A DNA stretch of 64,000 nucleotides from Streptomyces niveus. Lineage in GTDB: Bacteria; Actinomycetota; Actinomycetes; Streptomycetales; Streptomycetaceae. The stretch's first letter is position 1, and every line of letters begins with the position of its first letter. A program made the position numbers and the translations under genes. This document shows positions 30,988-40,514 of the stretch, in pieces. The stretch covers positions 7,803,001 through 7,867,000 of the forward strand of contig NZ_CP018047.1 of NCBI RefSeq assembly GCF_002009175.1, in the 5' to 3' direction. Under the pieces are notes generated by a model. It had not been told where the DNA came from. It saw only the letters and a list, made by a program, of their open reading frames with translations, and made no database searches.

Positions 30988-32387
30988 GGCGAACGGGGTT
31001 GCGGAAGAAGGAACCTGACGTCATATCAGGGAGACGTACGCTGCTGCCGCTCGTCGGTGTACTCACCGCGATGGCGGTGTCGTTGACCGGCACGCGGGTC
31101 TCGGCCATCGCCCTGCCGTGGTTCGTGCTCGTCACCACCGGCAGTGCGACCCAGACCGGGCTCGTGGCCTTCTGCGAGATGGCGCCCTATGTGGTGGTGA
31201 AGGCGTTCACCGGGCCGCTCGTGGACCGGGCCGGACCGCGGACCATCTCCTGGACCACCGATCTGATCAGCGCCGTAGCCGCCTCGGCGGTTCCCGTCCT
31301 GCACAGCGCGGACCGGCTCTCGTTTCCCCTCCTGCTGGTGCTCGTCGCGCTGATCGGCGCGGCGCGCGGGCCGGGCGACCTGGCCAAGGACGTCATGGTC
31401 CCGGAGGCCGCCGAGCACGGGCGCGTACCTCTGGAGCGTGCCGCCGCCTTCGCCGGTGTGACCGAACGGCTCGCCTCCACCGTCGGACCGGCGGCGGGCG
31501 GCGCCCTGATCGCGCTTCTCGGCCCGCTGACGGGGCTGACCGTCAACGCGGTCAGTTTCGCCCTCGGTTCGGTGATCATCGCGCTGGTGCTGCCTCGGGG
31601 CATGGGCCGGCCGGCCGAACACGTTCCGTCGCCCCAGGACGATCGTGACCCGTCCGCCGAACCGGGCTACTGGCGGCGGTTCGGCCAGGGCTTCACCTTC
31701 CTGCGCGGTGAACCGCTGCTCCTCGCGATCATCATCATGGTCGCGATCACCAACCTCCTGGACGCGGCGTTCAGTTCGGTGCTCCTCCCCGTCTGGGCCA
31801 AGGAGTCGGGCAACGGGCCGAGCGCCATCGGTCTGTGCGCGAGCGCGGGCGGACTCGCGGCGATCGGCGGCAGCCTGATCGCGGCGGCCGTCGCGCACCG
31901 GATGCGCCGACGGCTGGTGTTCTTCGGCGGATTCCTCCTGGCGGGCGCGCCACGCTGGCTGATCCTCGCCTCGCCCGCACCCCTGTGGGCCGTGGTGGTC
32001 GTCTTCGCGGTCGGCGGCTTCGGCGCGGGCTTCCTCAACCCCATTCTGGCGGCGGTCAGTTACGAACGGGTGCCCCGCCGTCTGCTGGGCCGGGTCAAGG
32101 CCCTCAGCGGATCGCTCGCCTGGTCCGGAATCCCGCTCGGCGGGCTGATCGGCGGCGCGGCGGTGGCCTCGTTCGGACTGGCACCGGTACTGCTGGTCGG
32201 CGCGGCGGCGTACTTCCTCACGACGAGTCTCACCGGACTGCGCCCGGAATGGCGGGAGATGGACCGCCTGCGCGGCAAGGGCCGGGCGCCCGAAGCCCAG
32301 TTGACCCCGCCATCGACGGACCCGAAGCCAGGCCCGGGGCCGGACCCGGACGCGGACCCGGAGCATCTCGCCCTGTCGGAGCGGTGA
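30984..32387 (+). CDS. MFS exporter
   Basis: A 467-residue, 12-helix major facilitator protein of the enterobactin/macrolide-exporter-like (MFS_3) type. Helix 1 reads TLLPLVGVLTAMAVSLTGTRVSAIALPW, the loop after helix 2 is GPLVDRAGPRTISWTTD, and the second half repeats the pattern. The last 30 residues are a Pro/Asp-rich tail. The GTG start overlaps the regulator stop (GTGA), so the two are translationally coupled. Export of an antibiotic or toxic metabolite under control of the ArsR-type protein is likely. Confidence 0.88.
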   Translation: MRRTGLRKKEPDVISGRRTLLPLVGVLTAMAVSLTGTRVSAIALPWFVLVTTGSATQTGLVAFCEMAPYVVVKAFTGPLVDRAGPRTISWTTDLISAVAASAVPVLHSADRLSFPLLLVLVALIGAARGPGDLAKDVMVPEAAEHGRVPLERAAAFAGVTERLASTVGPAAGGALIALLGPLTGLTVNAVSFALGSVIIALVLPRGMGRPAEHVPSPQDDRDPSAEPGYWRRFGQGFTFLRGEPLLLAIIIMVAITNLLDAAFSSVLLPVWAKESGNGPSAIGLCASAGGLAAIGGSLIAAAVAHRMRRRLVFFGGFLLAGAPRWLILASPAPLWAVVVVFAVGGFGAGFLNPILAAVSYERVPRRLLGRVKALSGSLAWSGIPLGGLIGGAAVASFGLAPVLLVGAAAYFLTTSLTGLRPEWREMDRLRGKGRAPEAQLTPPSTDPKPGPGPDPDADPEHLALSER

Positions 32388-32411
32388 ACGTCCTCGTACC
32401 GTGCGCCCGAT

Positions 32412-33155
32412 CTACCGCTGCCGCGCCAGCCATTCGTCGAAGGTGGTCGGCGCGATACGGGCGTTCTCGCCCGGCAGCAGCACATCACCCGCCATCTCAG
32501 GGCCGAAGACGGCCGACCAGCTCGGCACCAGCTTCACCCTGTGCCCACGGGCCTCGTTGGTGCGCCGTGCCATGTCGACCAGGTCCTGCGGCTCGGGTCC
32601 GACGACGTCCACGTACCGCCCCCGTGGCTCGCCCGTCAAGATCTCGGCGAGGACGTCGGCCACGTCGGCGGGCGCGATCGGCTGGACGAGCAGAGGAGCG
32701 ACCGTGGCGACACCGTCCTGCTCGGTCCAACTCGCCACCATCGCCGCGAAGTCGTGGAACTGCGCGGCCGGGACGATCGTCCACGGCACCGGTCCCGCGG
32801 ACACGAGACGTTCCTGCTCCCGCTTGCCCGCGTAGTGCGCGTTGCCCTCGACGCGGTCCACCCCGGCGATCGAGAGCAGCACATGGTGCCGGACCCCGGC
32901 CCGCTGTTCGGCGGCGAGCAGATTCCCGGTGGCGGCGTGGAAGTACGCGACCGTCCCGGCCCGGTCCGCCGCCGGGCTGTTGGTGACGTCCACGACCGCC
33001 TCGACTCCGCCCAGCGCGTCGTCCAGCCCCTCACCCGTCGACAGGTCCACACCCAGGGAACGGCTGACGCGTACGACGTCGTGGCCGCCCCGATCGAGGG
33101 CGGCCACGGTGAGGGCCCCGATGTTCCCGGTCGCCCCGGCGACTGCGATCCGCAT
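32412..33155 (-). CDS. NmrA-like NAD(P)-binding oxidoreductase
   Basis: A 247-residue Rossmann-fold protein of the atypical SDR/NmrA group. The nucleotide-binding motif VAGATGNIGALTV starts at residue 5; HVLLSIAGVDRV and YAGKREQERLV follow, with Tyr and Lys in the SDR catalytic spacing. Members act as reductases or NADPH-sensing regulators. AGGGAG supports the ATG. It is convergent with the MFS gene, only 24 bp away and without a visible terminator. Such proteins often accompany ECF41 sigma factors, but the one here is 8 kb off. Confidence 0.85.
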   Translation of the reverse strand: MRIAVAGATGNIGALTVAALDRGGHDVVRVSRSLGVDLSTGEGLDDALGGVEAVVDVTNSPAADRAGTVAYFHAATGNLLAAEQRAGVRHHVLLSIAGVDRVEGNAHYAGKREQERLVSAGPVPWTIVPAAQFHDFAAMVASWTEQDGVATVAPLLVQPIAPADVADVLAEILTGEPRGRYVDVVGPEPQDLVDMARRTNEARGHRVKLVPSWSAVFGPEMAGDVLLPGENARIAPTTFDEWLARQR

Positions 33156-33368
33156 GCTGCTCCCTCTTCTCCCCACGTCTCTCGATCCCGCGCGGACAGT
33201 AACAGGGGGTGAGCGCGCCGGTGGCGCGGCTCGCGCGGTACCCACGACCTGCCGGGTCCATGTCCGGCGGGAACGGCGCCGGGGACGGCCTGGCCGCCGG
33301 TGGCCTTCACGGCGCGGTGCCGCGTGTCGTACGCACCGCGCGCGAGGTCTGTGGGCAGGGTGCTGCTC

Positions 33369-34652
33369 ATGAGACTGCGGGCCGCGGGCGACGACGAAAA
33401 GGGTGGCTCCGCGCGCGGGGTGCTGACCGCGGTGCTGGACCTGCGGAAGGACGTGACGTTCACACAGACGCTGCGCTCGGCGGCGGCCGCGACGCTCGCC
33501 TACATCGTCGCGCTGTGGCTCAGCACCGAACCCGCGCCGCTGACGGCGCCGCTCACCGCGCTCCTCGTCGTGCAGGTGACGCTCTACTCCACCCTCACCA
33601 CCAGCTTCCGCCGGGTGAACGCCGTCGTCGCCGGCGTGCTCATCGCCATCGCGTTCAGTGTGCTGGTCGGACTGTCGTGGTGGAGCCTGGGACTGATCAT
33701 CCTGGCCTCTCTCCTGGCCGGCAGGCTCGTCCGGGTCGACGAGTTCGTACCCGAGGTCGCGATCAGCGCCATGCTCGTCCTCGGCGTGACCCACGCGGCG
33801 AACACCGCCTGGGACCGCGTCCTGGAGACCCTGATCGGCGCGGTGGTGGGGCTGCTGTTCAACGTGGTGTTCGTGCCGCCGGTCTGGGTCTCCGCCGCCG
33901 GGGAGTCCATCGAGGACCTCGCCCGGCAGATGCGCCGGCTGATGCGCGACGTCGGCGAGGAGCTGACCACCCCCACCCCGGTCGAACGCGCCGCGGCCCG
34001 GCTGTCGGAGGCGCGGCGGCTCGACCACGGCATCGCCGAGGTGGACGCGGCGCTGCGCCAGGCCGAGGACAGCCTGCGGCTCAACCCGCGCGTCAAGGAA
34101 GGGCTCCTGCACCGGGTGGTGCTCCGTACCGGCCTCGACACGCTGGAGATCTGTGCGGTCGTGCTGCGCGTGCTCACCCGCACCATCACCGACCTCGCCA
34201 AGGAGCGTGAGGAGGAGAACCTCTTCACCCCCGAGGAGGGATCCGGCCTGGAAGAGCTGCTGTCGCAGGTCGCCGACGCGCTGGTCAGCTTCGCCGTACT
34301 GGTCACCACACAGGCGAGCGAGGCCGCCGAGGCGGCGGAGGACCGCCTCGCGGGCGATCTGAGCGCCGCCGCGGCGAGCCGCGAGCGGGTGGCGCATCTG
34401 CTGCTGGAAGGCGTACAGCGGCACCCCAGGCAGTGGCAGCTGCACGGTGCGCTGCTGTCGGAGATCGACAGGCTGCTCGACGAACTCGACACCGACCACC
34501 GCTCCCAGCGGCTGATGGAGGAGCTGGACAGAGCCACCCGGGAACAGCGCGAACGGTATCCGCGGTACACCGCGTTCAGGCAGTGGCTGCGGGGCCTGAA
34601 ACGGCCACGGCGGCCGCGACGGCCGAGGCTGAAGCGCCGGGATCGTCAGTGA
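33369..34652 (+). CDS. FUSC/aromatic-acid-exporter-type membrane protein
   Basis: A 427-residue protein with about six N-terminal hydrophobic helices (about residues 30-180; TLAYIVALWLSTEPAPLTAPLTALLVVQVTLY is typical of the FUSC family) and a long cytoplasmic helical region (about 190-400) rich in Glu, Arg and Ala. The end is strongly basic (RPRRPRRPRLKRR). Family members export aromatic carboxylic acids or related compounds. The ATG at 33369 is chosen; an in-frame GTG at 33351 is possible. The 3' end overlaps the convergent MerR gene by 7 bp. Confidence 0.85.
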   Translation: MRLRAAGDDEKGGSARGVLTAVLDLRKDVTFTQTLRSAAAATLAYIVALWLSTEPAPLTAPLTALLVVQVTLYSTLTTSFRRVNAVVAGVLIAIAFSVLVGLSWWSLGLIILASLLAGRLVRVDEFVPEVAISAMLVLGVTHAANTAWDRVLETLIGAVVGLLFNVVFVPPVWVSAAGESIEDLARQMRRLMRDVGEELTTPTPVERAAARLSEARRLDHGIAEVDAALRQAEDSLRLNPRVKEGLLHRVVLRTGLDTLEICAVVLRVLTRTITDLAKEREEENLFTPEEGSGLEELLSQVADALVSFAVLVTTQASEAAEAAEDRLAGDLSAAAASRERVAHLLLEGVQRHPRQWQLHGALLSEIDRLLDELDTDHRSQRLMEELDRATREQRERYPRYTAFRQWLRGLKRPRRPRRPRLKRRDRQ

Positions 34653-35053
34653 GCGCGGGTCCCGCTCCGGGTCGGGGGCCGCCCGGCGGTCGGGGACGGA
34701 CCGGACGCCGCCGTGATGACGTCGACCAGCACCTCGCGCGTACGCATGAGTTCCGCGATCTGCTGGTCGATCCTGGCCCGCTGCCGCGTCAGGTCCGCCA
34801 CCAGCCACGGCGTCGCGGCCTCCGACGGGCCCCCGTCCTCGTCCCGCATGCACGGCAGCAGCTCGGCGATCTTCCCGCTGCACAGCCCGGCGGCGAACAG
34901 TTCCTGGATACGGATCACCCGGTCGACCGCCCGCTCCGGATAGGTGCGATGGCCCGAGGGCGTGCGCTCCGACGCGAGCAGTCCCTGTTCCTCGTAATAG
35001 CGCAGCGAGCGTTCGCTGACGGCGGTACGTCTCGCCAGTTCGCCGATCTTCAC
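34646..35053 (-). CDS. MerR-family regulator
   Basis: A 135-residue activator with the N-terminal helix-turn-helix and wing MKIGELARRTAVSERSLRYYEEQGLLASERTPSGHRTYPERAV, and a C-terminal dimerisation coil. There is one Cys in the middle (GLCSGKIAELLPC has two), which could sense electrophiles or redox change, but no metal-binding loop is clear. It is divergent from an old-yellow-enzyme alkene reductase and very probably controls it: the shared region has a 20-bp-spacer promoter with a dyad between its boxes. Confidence 0.9.
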   Translation of the reverse strand: MKIGELARRTAVSERSLRYYEEQGLLASERTPSGHRTYPERAVDRVIRIQELFAAGLCSGKIAELLPCMRDEDGGPSEAATPWLVADLTRQRARIDQQIAELMRTREVLVDVITAASGPSPTAGRPPTRSGTRAH

Positions 35054-35098
35054 GCGTCCTCCCCGGGGGTCCGCACCGTCGCGGTGGCGGTGGCGGGA

Positions 35099-35130
35099 TT
35101 GAACCTGACACCAGTGTGAGGTCCTACCGT
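35099..35130 (+). promoter_or_regulatory. MerR-type promoter of the alkene reductase gene
   Basis: TTGAAC (35099-35104) and TACCGT (35125-35130) are 20 bp apart, too long for a normal promoter but typical of MerR control. The dyad ACCTGACACCAGTGTGAGGT (35103-35122) fills the spacer, symmetric except at one pair per arm. The start codon is seven bases past the -10, so the mRNA is predicted leaderless. Confidence 0.75.
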
Positions 35131-35136
35131 CCCGCC

Positions 35137-36237
35137 ATGACGAAAACGACGCTGCTCGCCCCGTATTCCCTCGGCCCCCTCGAACTGCCCAACCGCATGG
35201 TGATGGCCCCCATGACCCGCTACCGCGCGGCCGTCGACGGCACCCCCCTGCCGGTCGTCGCCGAGCACTACGCGCAGCGCGCCGGCGCCGGTCTCATCGT
35301 CACCGAGGGCATCTGGCCCAGCAGCCGGGGTCAGAGCGGCTGGCGGCTACCCGGCCTGGAGACCGCGGCGCACATCGAGGGCTGGCGCGCGGTGACCGAC
35401 GCCGTGCACGCCGCCGGGGGCCGCATCATGGCCCAGCTGATGCACGGCGGCCGGCACGGACACCCGCTGTCCCGGATCGACGGGGACGTGCCGAGCGGCC
35501 CGTCCGCGGTACGGGTCCCCGGCCCCGTACACGTACGCGACGGCGGCAAGGCCGATCCCCTGCCGCCGCGCGAGATGACGCGAGACGACATCCGGCAGGC
35601 CGTCGACGACCACGCCGAGGCGGCGGCGAACGCCATGGCGGCAGGCTTCGACGGCGTCGAACTGCACGGCGCCAACAGCTACTTGATCCACCAGTTCCTC
35701 GCCGACAACACCAATCTCCGCACGGACGAGTACGGCGGTACGACCGAGGGCCGCATCCGCTTCCCCGTCGAAGTGATCACGGCGGTCGCCGACACCATCG
35801 GAGCCGGACGGACGGGGCTGCGCCTCTCCCCGGGCAACCCCCAGTTCGGCATGGCCGAGGCCGACCCGGCGCCCGTCTACCGGGCGCTCCTCGACTCCGT
35901 CGACCCTCTCGGCCTGCTCTACCTCCACCTCACCGACAACGACAGCTACCCGGCACTCACCGATCTGCGCACCCGATGGCACGGCCCGCTCATCGCGAAC
36001 GTCGGTGAGAACCACGACCCCACGACGCGCGAGGCGGGCGAGGCCGTGCTCGCGGACGGGCTCGCCGACCTCGTCTCCTACGGCAGGTCCTTCATCGCCA
36101 ACCCGGACCTCCCCGAACGCTTCGCCTCCGGCGCCCCGCTCAACGCCGTCGACGAGCGGCACCTCTACACGCACGGCGCCGAGGGCTACACCGACTACCC
36201 GGCGCTGTTCCAGGACCTCCGCGCCGTCGGCACGTGA
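35137..36237 (+). CDS. old yellow enzyme-type alkene reductase
   Basis: A 366-residue FMN enzyme that reduces activated C=C bonds with NAD(P)H. PLELPNRMVMAPMTRYRA starts the barrel, QLMHGGRHGH carries FMN contacts, ELHGANSYLIHQFLADNTNLRTDEYGG holds the substrate-binding His-Asn pair and the catalytic Tyr region, and LADLVSYGRSFIANPDLPER is the phosphate-binding end. Control by the divergent MerR protein suggests a role against electrophiles such as quinones or enals. A small DUF6191 gene follows after 30 bp. Confidence 0.92.
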   Translation: MTKTTLLAPYSLGPLELPNRMVMAPMTRYRAAVDGTPLPVVAEHYAQRAGAGLIVTEGIWPSSRGQSGWRLPGLETAAHIEGWRAVTDAVHAAGGRIMAQLMHGGRHGHPLSRIDGDVPSGPSAVRVPGPVHVRDGGKADPLPPREMTRDDIRQAVDDHAEAAANAMAAGFDGVELHGANSYLIHQFLADNTNLRTDEYGGTTEGRIRFPVEVITAVADTIGAGRTGLRLSPGNPQFGMAEADPAPVYRALLDSVDPLGLLYLHLTDNDSYPALTDLRTRWHGPLIANVGENHDPTTREAGEAVLADGLADLVSYGRSFIANPDLPERFASGAPLNAVDERHLYTHGAEGYTDYPALFQDLRAVGT

Positions 36238-36267
36238 CGCCCCGCGAAGAGCGGGCGATACTGACGT

Positions 36268-36600
36268 ATGGAATTCGCCGTCTTCATGACTCTGCCCGGT
36301 CTGGTCATCCTGCTGACCGCGCTGGCCTTCGTCGATCAGCTCCTGCTGCGCGCCGGCCGGGCCGGCATCCTGCCGTGGCGCAACGTCGCCCGGCAGGGAC
36401 AGGTCTCGACCACCGGATTCGAGATGCTGCACGCGAGCCTCTCGCCCGGCAAGCAGAGCGAGTTGAAGGAGCGCCGGTCGGCGCTGCTGATGCGGGACGA
36501 CGAGGAGGACGGGGCTCCGCCGAACCGGACCACGGTGGACCTGGACGGCGGCACGGCGGTCGTACGGATACAACCGGGCCGGCCGGACCGCCCGAACTGA
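36268..36600 (+). CDS. DUF6191 membrane-associated protein
   Basis: A 110-residue Streptomyces protein of unknown function. One N-terminal transmembrane helix (about 3-24) is followed by the conserved segment STTGFEMLHASLSPGKQSELKERRSALLMRDDEEDGAPPNRTTVDL, which I recognise as DUF6191. It is 30 bp after the alkene reductase stop and may be co-transcribed with it. No catalytic residues stand out. Confidence 0.75.
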   Translation: MEFAVFMTLPGLVILLTALAFVDQLLLRAGRAGILPWRNVARQGQVSTTGFEMLHASLSPGKQSELKERRSALLMRDDEEDGAPPNRTTVDLDGGTAVVRIQPGRPDRPN

Positions 36601-36634
36601 CCGGCCGGCCCGGCGAACCCGCGTTCTTCAGCCC

Positions 36635-37903
36635 TCAGAGCGGAAGTACGCAGACGGCGACCGGTGACGCGAACGGGTCGCCCGCCGCAGCCAGTTCGCC
36701 ACTGTCCTGGTCGACATGGAAGACGGAGACGGCGTTCGACCGCTGATTCGCGGCGAACAGCAGAGTCCCTTCGGGCGAGAGGGCGAGCTGCCTCGGGTAG
36801 TCACCCCCGACGGGCACCGTGTCCAGCAGCCGCAGACCCGCGCCGTTGTCCTCGACGGCGAAGCGGGACAGGCTGTTGTGCCCCCGGTTCGCGAGGAAGA
36901 CGAAGGCGCCGTCGCCCGTGATCACGGGCTGGGAGGGGAAGCTGTCGCCCGCGCCTCCGGCGCCGGTGGGCAGTGGTTCGCCGGGGGTGAGGGCCCCGGT
37001 GCCGGGGTCGTACGCGCAGACGGCGATCGTGTTGTTCAACTCGTTGGCCAGATAGGCGAATCGGCCCGAGGGATGGAAGACGAGATGCCGCGGCCCGGCT
37101 CCGGCGGGCAGTCTCGCGTACGAGACCCGGGTGAGCGTGCCCGCCGTGTCGTCGAGACGGTAGGTGTGGACGCTGTCGGTGCCGAGGTCGACGGCCAGCA
37201 CATGGGCGCCGTCCGGGCTGGTGACGATCTGGTGCGCGTGCGGGCCGTTCTGGCCGGGCCCCGGAGCCGGTTCGGTGTGGGTGACCAGATCGGTGCGCTC
37301 GCCCAGCGCGCCCGACGTCTCGATGGGGTGCACGGCCACGTTGCCGGAGCCGTAGTTGGCGCTGAGCAGCCACCGTCCGCCGGGATGGACCGACAGATGG
37401 CAGGGCGACGAGCCGCCGGTGCCGCGTGTGCCGAGGACCGTGTGGTCGCCGTTCTCGCCCAGCGCGATCGCGGTGACGCCGCCGTCCTGGCGCTCGTTGA
37501 CCGCGTACAGGGTGCCGCCGTCGGGGTGCGCCGCGAGATACGAGGGGTCGCCGACACCCTGGAGCGTGCCGGTGCCGGTGATGCCGCCGGTGCTCGTGTC
37601 GTACGAGGCCAGCCCGATGCCCGGACCGCCGCTGGAGGTGTACGTGCCGATGAACAGCGTTCCCGTGGCGCGTGGTTGTCGGGAGCGCGCCGTGACTCCG
37701 GTCACGGGCACGGTGGTTGGTGCGGTCCGGGACGCTGTGGCCGCGGCCGTGGCGGGTACCGCGACCGTCGCGACGGCGGCGGCCACCACGCCGATGACCT
37801 GACGGCGGCTCGGGCCGCCGGCCGACTTGGCGGCGGTCGCGGCCGCTCCCGCGGCCGATGCCGAATCCTCGCCTGAGGACGTTCCTGTGCGTTCGTTGCT
37901 CAT
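36635..37903 (-). CDS. exported lactonase-family beta-propeller
   Basis: A 422-residue protein of the 6-phosphogluconolactonase-like (YbhE/lactonase) beta-propeller family. Residues about 30-60 form a Tat-type signal (SRRQVIGVVAAAVATVAV). The propeller (about 80-420) has repeated blades with FIGTYTSSGGPGIG, YLAAHPDGGTLYAVNE, HLSVHPGGRWLLSANYGSG and HLVFHPSGRFAYLANE. Because it is predicted to be exported, it is unlikely to serve the cytosolic pentose phosphate path; it may hydrolyse an extracellular lactone or act as a binding propeller. GAGG lies nine bases before the ATG. Confidence 0.85.
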   Translation of the reverse strand: MSNERTGTSSGEDSASAAGAAATAAKSAGGPSRRQVIGVVAAAVATVAVPATAAATASRTAPTTVPVTGVTARSRQPRATGTLFIGTYTSSGGPGIGLASYDTSTGGITGTGTLQGVGDPSYLAAHPDGGTLYAVNERQDGGVTAIALGENGDHTVLGTRGTGGSSPCHLSVHPGGRWLLSANYGSGNVAVHPIETSGALGERTDLVTHTEPAPGPGQNGPHAHQIVTSPDGAHVLAVDLGTDSVHTYRLDDTAGTLTRVSYARLPAGAGPRHLVFHPSGRFAYLANELNNTIAVCAYDPGTGALTPGEPLPTGAGGAGDSFPSQPVITGDGAFVFLANRGHNSLSRFAVEDNGAGLRLLDTVPVGGDYPRQLALSPEGTLLFAANQRSNAVSVFHVDQDSGELAAAGDPFASPVAVCVLPL

Positions 37904-38015
37904 GCCGGGCACCTCGGATGACTCGTGGGGGGAGTGCTTGCCGGTGATGTCGCACACACCCTGTCGCCATCGCGCCCATGTCGGCAAGGCCACGTCGGCA
38001 AGCCCCTCAGCGGTG

Positions 38016-38936
38016 TCAGCCGCGGAGCGCCAGGGCGTCCCCCATGACGATCACCGGCCGCTTCGCCGGGTCCAGCAGGCGCAGGAGTTCGACCATGTGC
38101 GTTCTCGACAGCGAGACGCACGCCTGGGTGGGGCCCTTGTGGTCGACATGGATCCAGACGCCGCCGCCCTTGCCGAGGCCGAGAGGGCGCTCCTTGTCCA
38201 GCGGTGTGGTTCCGGGGGTGCGGTTGTAGTCGATGGCCACGACGTAGTCGAAGGAACCCTCCAGCGGCTCGCCCAGGAAACCGGTCCCGGGTGCTTCGAA
38301 GTCGCTGTCCTCGTCGTAGGGGAGCCGGGATCCGGGGTCGGGCAGCCGGCCGCCGGCGTCGCCGAGCGTGAAGACACCGATCGGCGACCTCAGGTCGGAG
38401 GCCCGGTGGTCACGGGTCCAGCCGCGCAGCGCGTTGTGCGCGGGCCAGCGGTTGGTGACGGGTTGCCAGCCGGTGTCCGCGTTCCGCTCGTACAGCGCGA
38501 CTCCGGACCGAGGTGAGTTCCGGCCCTCGCCCGTGACGACGAGGGCCTGGCGGGCGGAGAGGGGGATTTCGGCGCGGGTGACCGGGCCGAGGCCCGGGAT
38601 CTCGCGGATCAGCGACGCCTCCACCGGCGCGCCGGCGACTCCACGGGCCGCCGCCCCGTTCAACGGGTCCTGGCGGCGCTCGGGCCGTCCGTACCTCGTC
38701 TCACCCCGCGCCCGGTACCCCTCCACCGGGTTGCCTTCGGCCGACTTGCTCTCCGCGATCCGGCCCTCTTCCGCTCCGGTCGGGGCCGCCCGGCCCTCGG
38801 TCCTGCTCTCCGTCCGCTGTCCGCCGCCCGGCGCGGGCGCCTGCTGCGCGCATCCGGTGAGAAGCAGGCACGTACAGAGCGAGGTGAGGGCCAGAGCACC
38901 TCTGGCGCCGTGGAGAGCGCGGGGGAGGAGGAGCAT
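38016..38936 (-). CDS. L,D-transpeptidase-type lipoprotein (YkuD fold)
   Basis: A 306-residue lipoprotein (lipobox LLTGC near residue 24) with a disordered, charged linker (about 30-100) and a YkuD-like catalytic domain at the C-terminus. The active-site pattern VWIHVDHKGPTQACVSLSRTHM carries the His and the catalytic Cys. LRSPIGVFTLGDAGG and LEGSFDYVVAIDYNR match the family core. Such enzymes make 3-3 peptidoglycan cross-links or modify wall peptides. AAAGG seven bases upstream fixes the ATG at 38936. Confidence 0.85.
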   Translation of the reverse strand: MLLLPRALHGARGALALTSLCTCLLLTGCAQQAPAPGGGQRTESRTEGRAAPTGAEEGRIAESKSAEGNPVEGYRARGETRYGRPERRQDPLNGAAARGVAGAPVEASLIREIPGLGPVTRAEIPLSARQALVVTGEGRNSPRSGVALYERNADTGWQPVTNRWPAHNALRGWTRDHRASDLRSPIGVFTLGDAGGRLPDPGSRLPYDEDSDFEAPGTGFLGEPLEGSFDYVVAIDYNRTPGTTPLDKERPLGLGKGGGVWIHVDHKGPTQACVSLSRTHMVELLRLLDPAKRPVIVMGDALALRG

Positions 38937-39413
38937 GTCGAACCTTTCGTGGGCGTGGGCAGGCGGTCCGTCCTCGTCCGCCGCGTTTCTCTGCGCCATG
39001 AAACGCGATCATCGTGTGATCCGACCGCCACGAGATACACGATCAGAGACAGACCCCTTGATTTCCCCCGTTCTGCCTAAGAAGGCTTCAGATGACGCAC
39101 ATGGACGGGTGGATTCCGGTTCGATGCCGACTTTTCTCCGGCTTCCGTCATTGGTGCGAGCAAAGGCGGTCGGGGGTGATTGGTCGGCCCGCGGGCGATT
39201 CGTGAACGCGTGTGGTTTCAGCCGGCCGAAAGAGCATCAAATTGGTTGCCCGACAGGGTTGTCGAGGACATGGCGGAATTGCTTGTCTTGATGCGTCGTG
39301 CACCGTGGGCACGCCGCAACTCCGCCCCACCGGAGTGGCCAACCCCGCCGCACGGCTTGCCTGTTGTCGTTGAACCCGGGAGATCGTTCCCCCCACTTCC
39401 CAAGGAGATCGAC

Positions 39414-40499
39414 ATGGTTGCCAATTCAGGACCCGGCCGTCGCACGGTGCTGAGAGGCGGTCTGACCGCCACGGCCGTCGGCGCGCTCGGACTCGCCACG
39501 ACCGGACCGGCGAACGCCGCCCCCGTCCGCCCGGCGGCCCGTTCATCACTCGCCGCCGCCGAGCCGCGTGTCTACAGCACCGCCGAATGGGGTGCGCGGC
39601 CCCCGAACCAGCAGATCGTCGTACTCGACCGGGTGCCGACCTACATCGTCGTGCACCACACCGCCGAGCCCGGCAACAGCGAGGACTACTCGCTGGAGCA
39701 CGCGATGGAGATCTGCCGGTCGATCCAGAACTTCCACATGGACGGCCAGGGTTGGGGTGACTCGGGCCAGCAGTTCACCAACTCGCGCGGCGGATTCGTC
39801 CTCGAGGGCCGGCACCAGAGCCTCGACGTCGTGCGCGGTGGTACGCAGCACGTGCAGGGCGCGAACGTCGGCGGCCGCAACAGCGAGGTCATCGGTATCG
39901 AGAACGAGGGCCTCTATACGGAGGTCGACGTACCCGCCGCGCTCTGGACCTCCCTGGTCCAGCTCGTCGCCTGGATCGCCACCCAGTACGGGCGCCCGGT
40001 CACCGACATCATGGGCCACCGCGACTTCAACTCCACCGAGTGCCCCGGCGGAGTGCTCTACGGCAGGCTCCAGGAGCTGCGCGACGCGGTCTCCGGCGCA
40101 CTGGGCATCGCGCCGGCCGACCGGCCCACCGTCTGGCCACTGCTGCGGCCGGGGGCCGCCGGTCCCCAGGTGCGCGCCGCGCAGTACCTGCTGCGCGCCC
40201 GTGGCTTCGAGGACGTGCCCGTGGACGGTGTCTTCGGCGCGGCCACCAAGCGCGCGGTGGTCAAACTGGCCGACGTGCACAACGTCGAGAAGCACACCTG
40301 CGCGGCCATGGCCCGCAGCCGTACGGACGAGATCGGCTATCTCGGCTCCGACATCTGGCCCCTGATCACCCCGAAGGCCAGGGCCGGCGAGAACGCCGAT
40401 GTCGAGAGGGCGGTGACGACCCTGCACCGCGCCGGCGCGGACCGGGCCCACTCCACCGGCGTACTCACCGCGACGGACTGGCAGCGCCTCCTGGCCTGA
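39414..40499 (+). CDS. secreted N-acetylmuramoyl-L-alanine amidase with peptidoglycan-binding domain
   Basis: A 361-residue wall hydrolase. A Tat-type signal (GRRTVLRGGLTATAVGALGLATTGPANA) is followed by an amidase_2/PGRP domain (about 50-215) with zinc ligands His in IVVHHTAEP, His in MGHRDFNSTECPG and the Cys of the same segment, and a C-terminal PG_binding_1-type domain (LLRPGAAGPQVRAAQYLLRARGFEDVPVDGVFGAATKRAV). It cleaves between the glycan and the stem peptide. AAGGAG upstream fixes the start. The preceding 38937-39413 region holds its promoter area; I see no gene in it. Confidence 0.93.
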   Translation: MVANSGPGRRTVLRGGLTATAVGALGLATTGPANAAPVRPAARSSLAAAEPRVYSTAEWGARPPNQQIVVLDRVPTYIVVHHTAEPGNSEDYSLEHAMEICRSIQNFHMDGQGWGDSGQQFTNSRGGFVLEGRHQSLDVVRGGTQHVQGANVGGRNSEVIGIENEGLYTEVDVPAALWTSLVQLVAWIATQYGRPVTDIMGHRDFNSTECPGGVLYGRLQELRDAVSGALGIAPADRPTVWPLLRPGAAGPQVRAAQYLLRARGFEDVPVDGVFGAATKRAVVKLADVHNVEKHTCAAMARSRTDEIGYLGSDIWPLITPKARAGENADVERAVTTLHRAGADRAHSTGVLTATDWQRLLA

Positions 40500-40514
40500 C
40501 CTCGCGCGACCCTT

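Noticed and set aside
38937..39413. Possible small gene between the L,D-transpeptidase and amidase genes
   Set aside because: Only short frames without ribosome-binding sites or family features are visible. I treat it as a promoter region.
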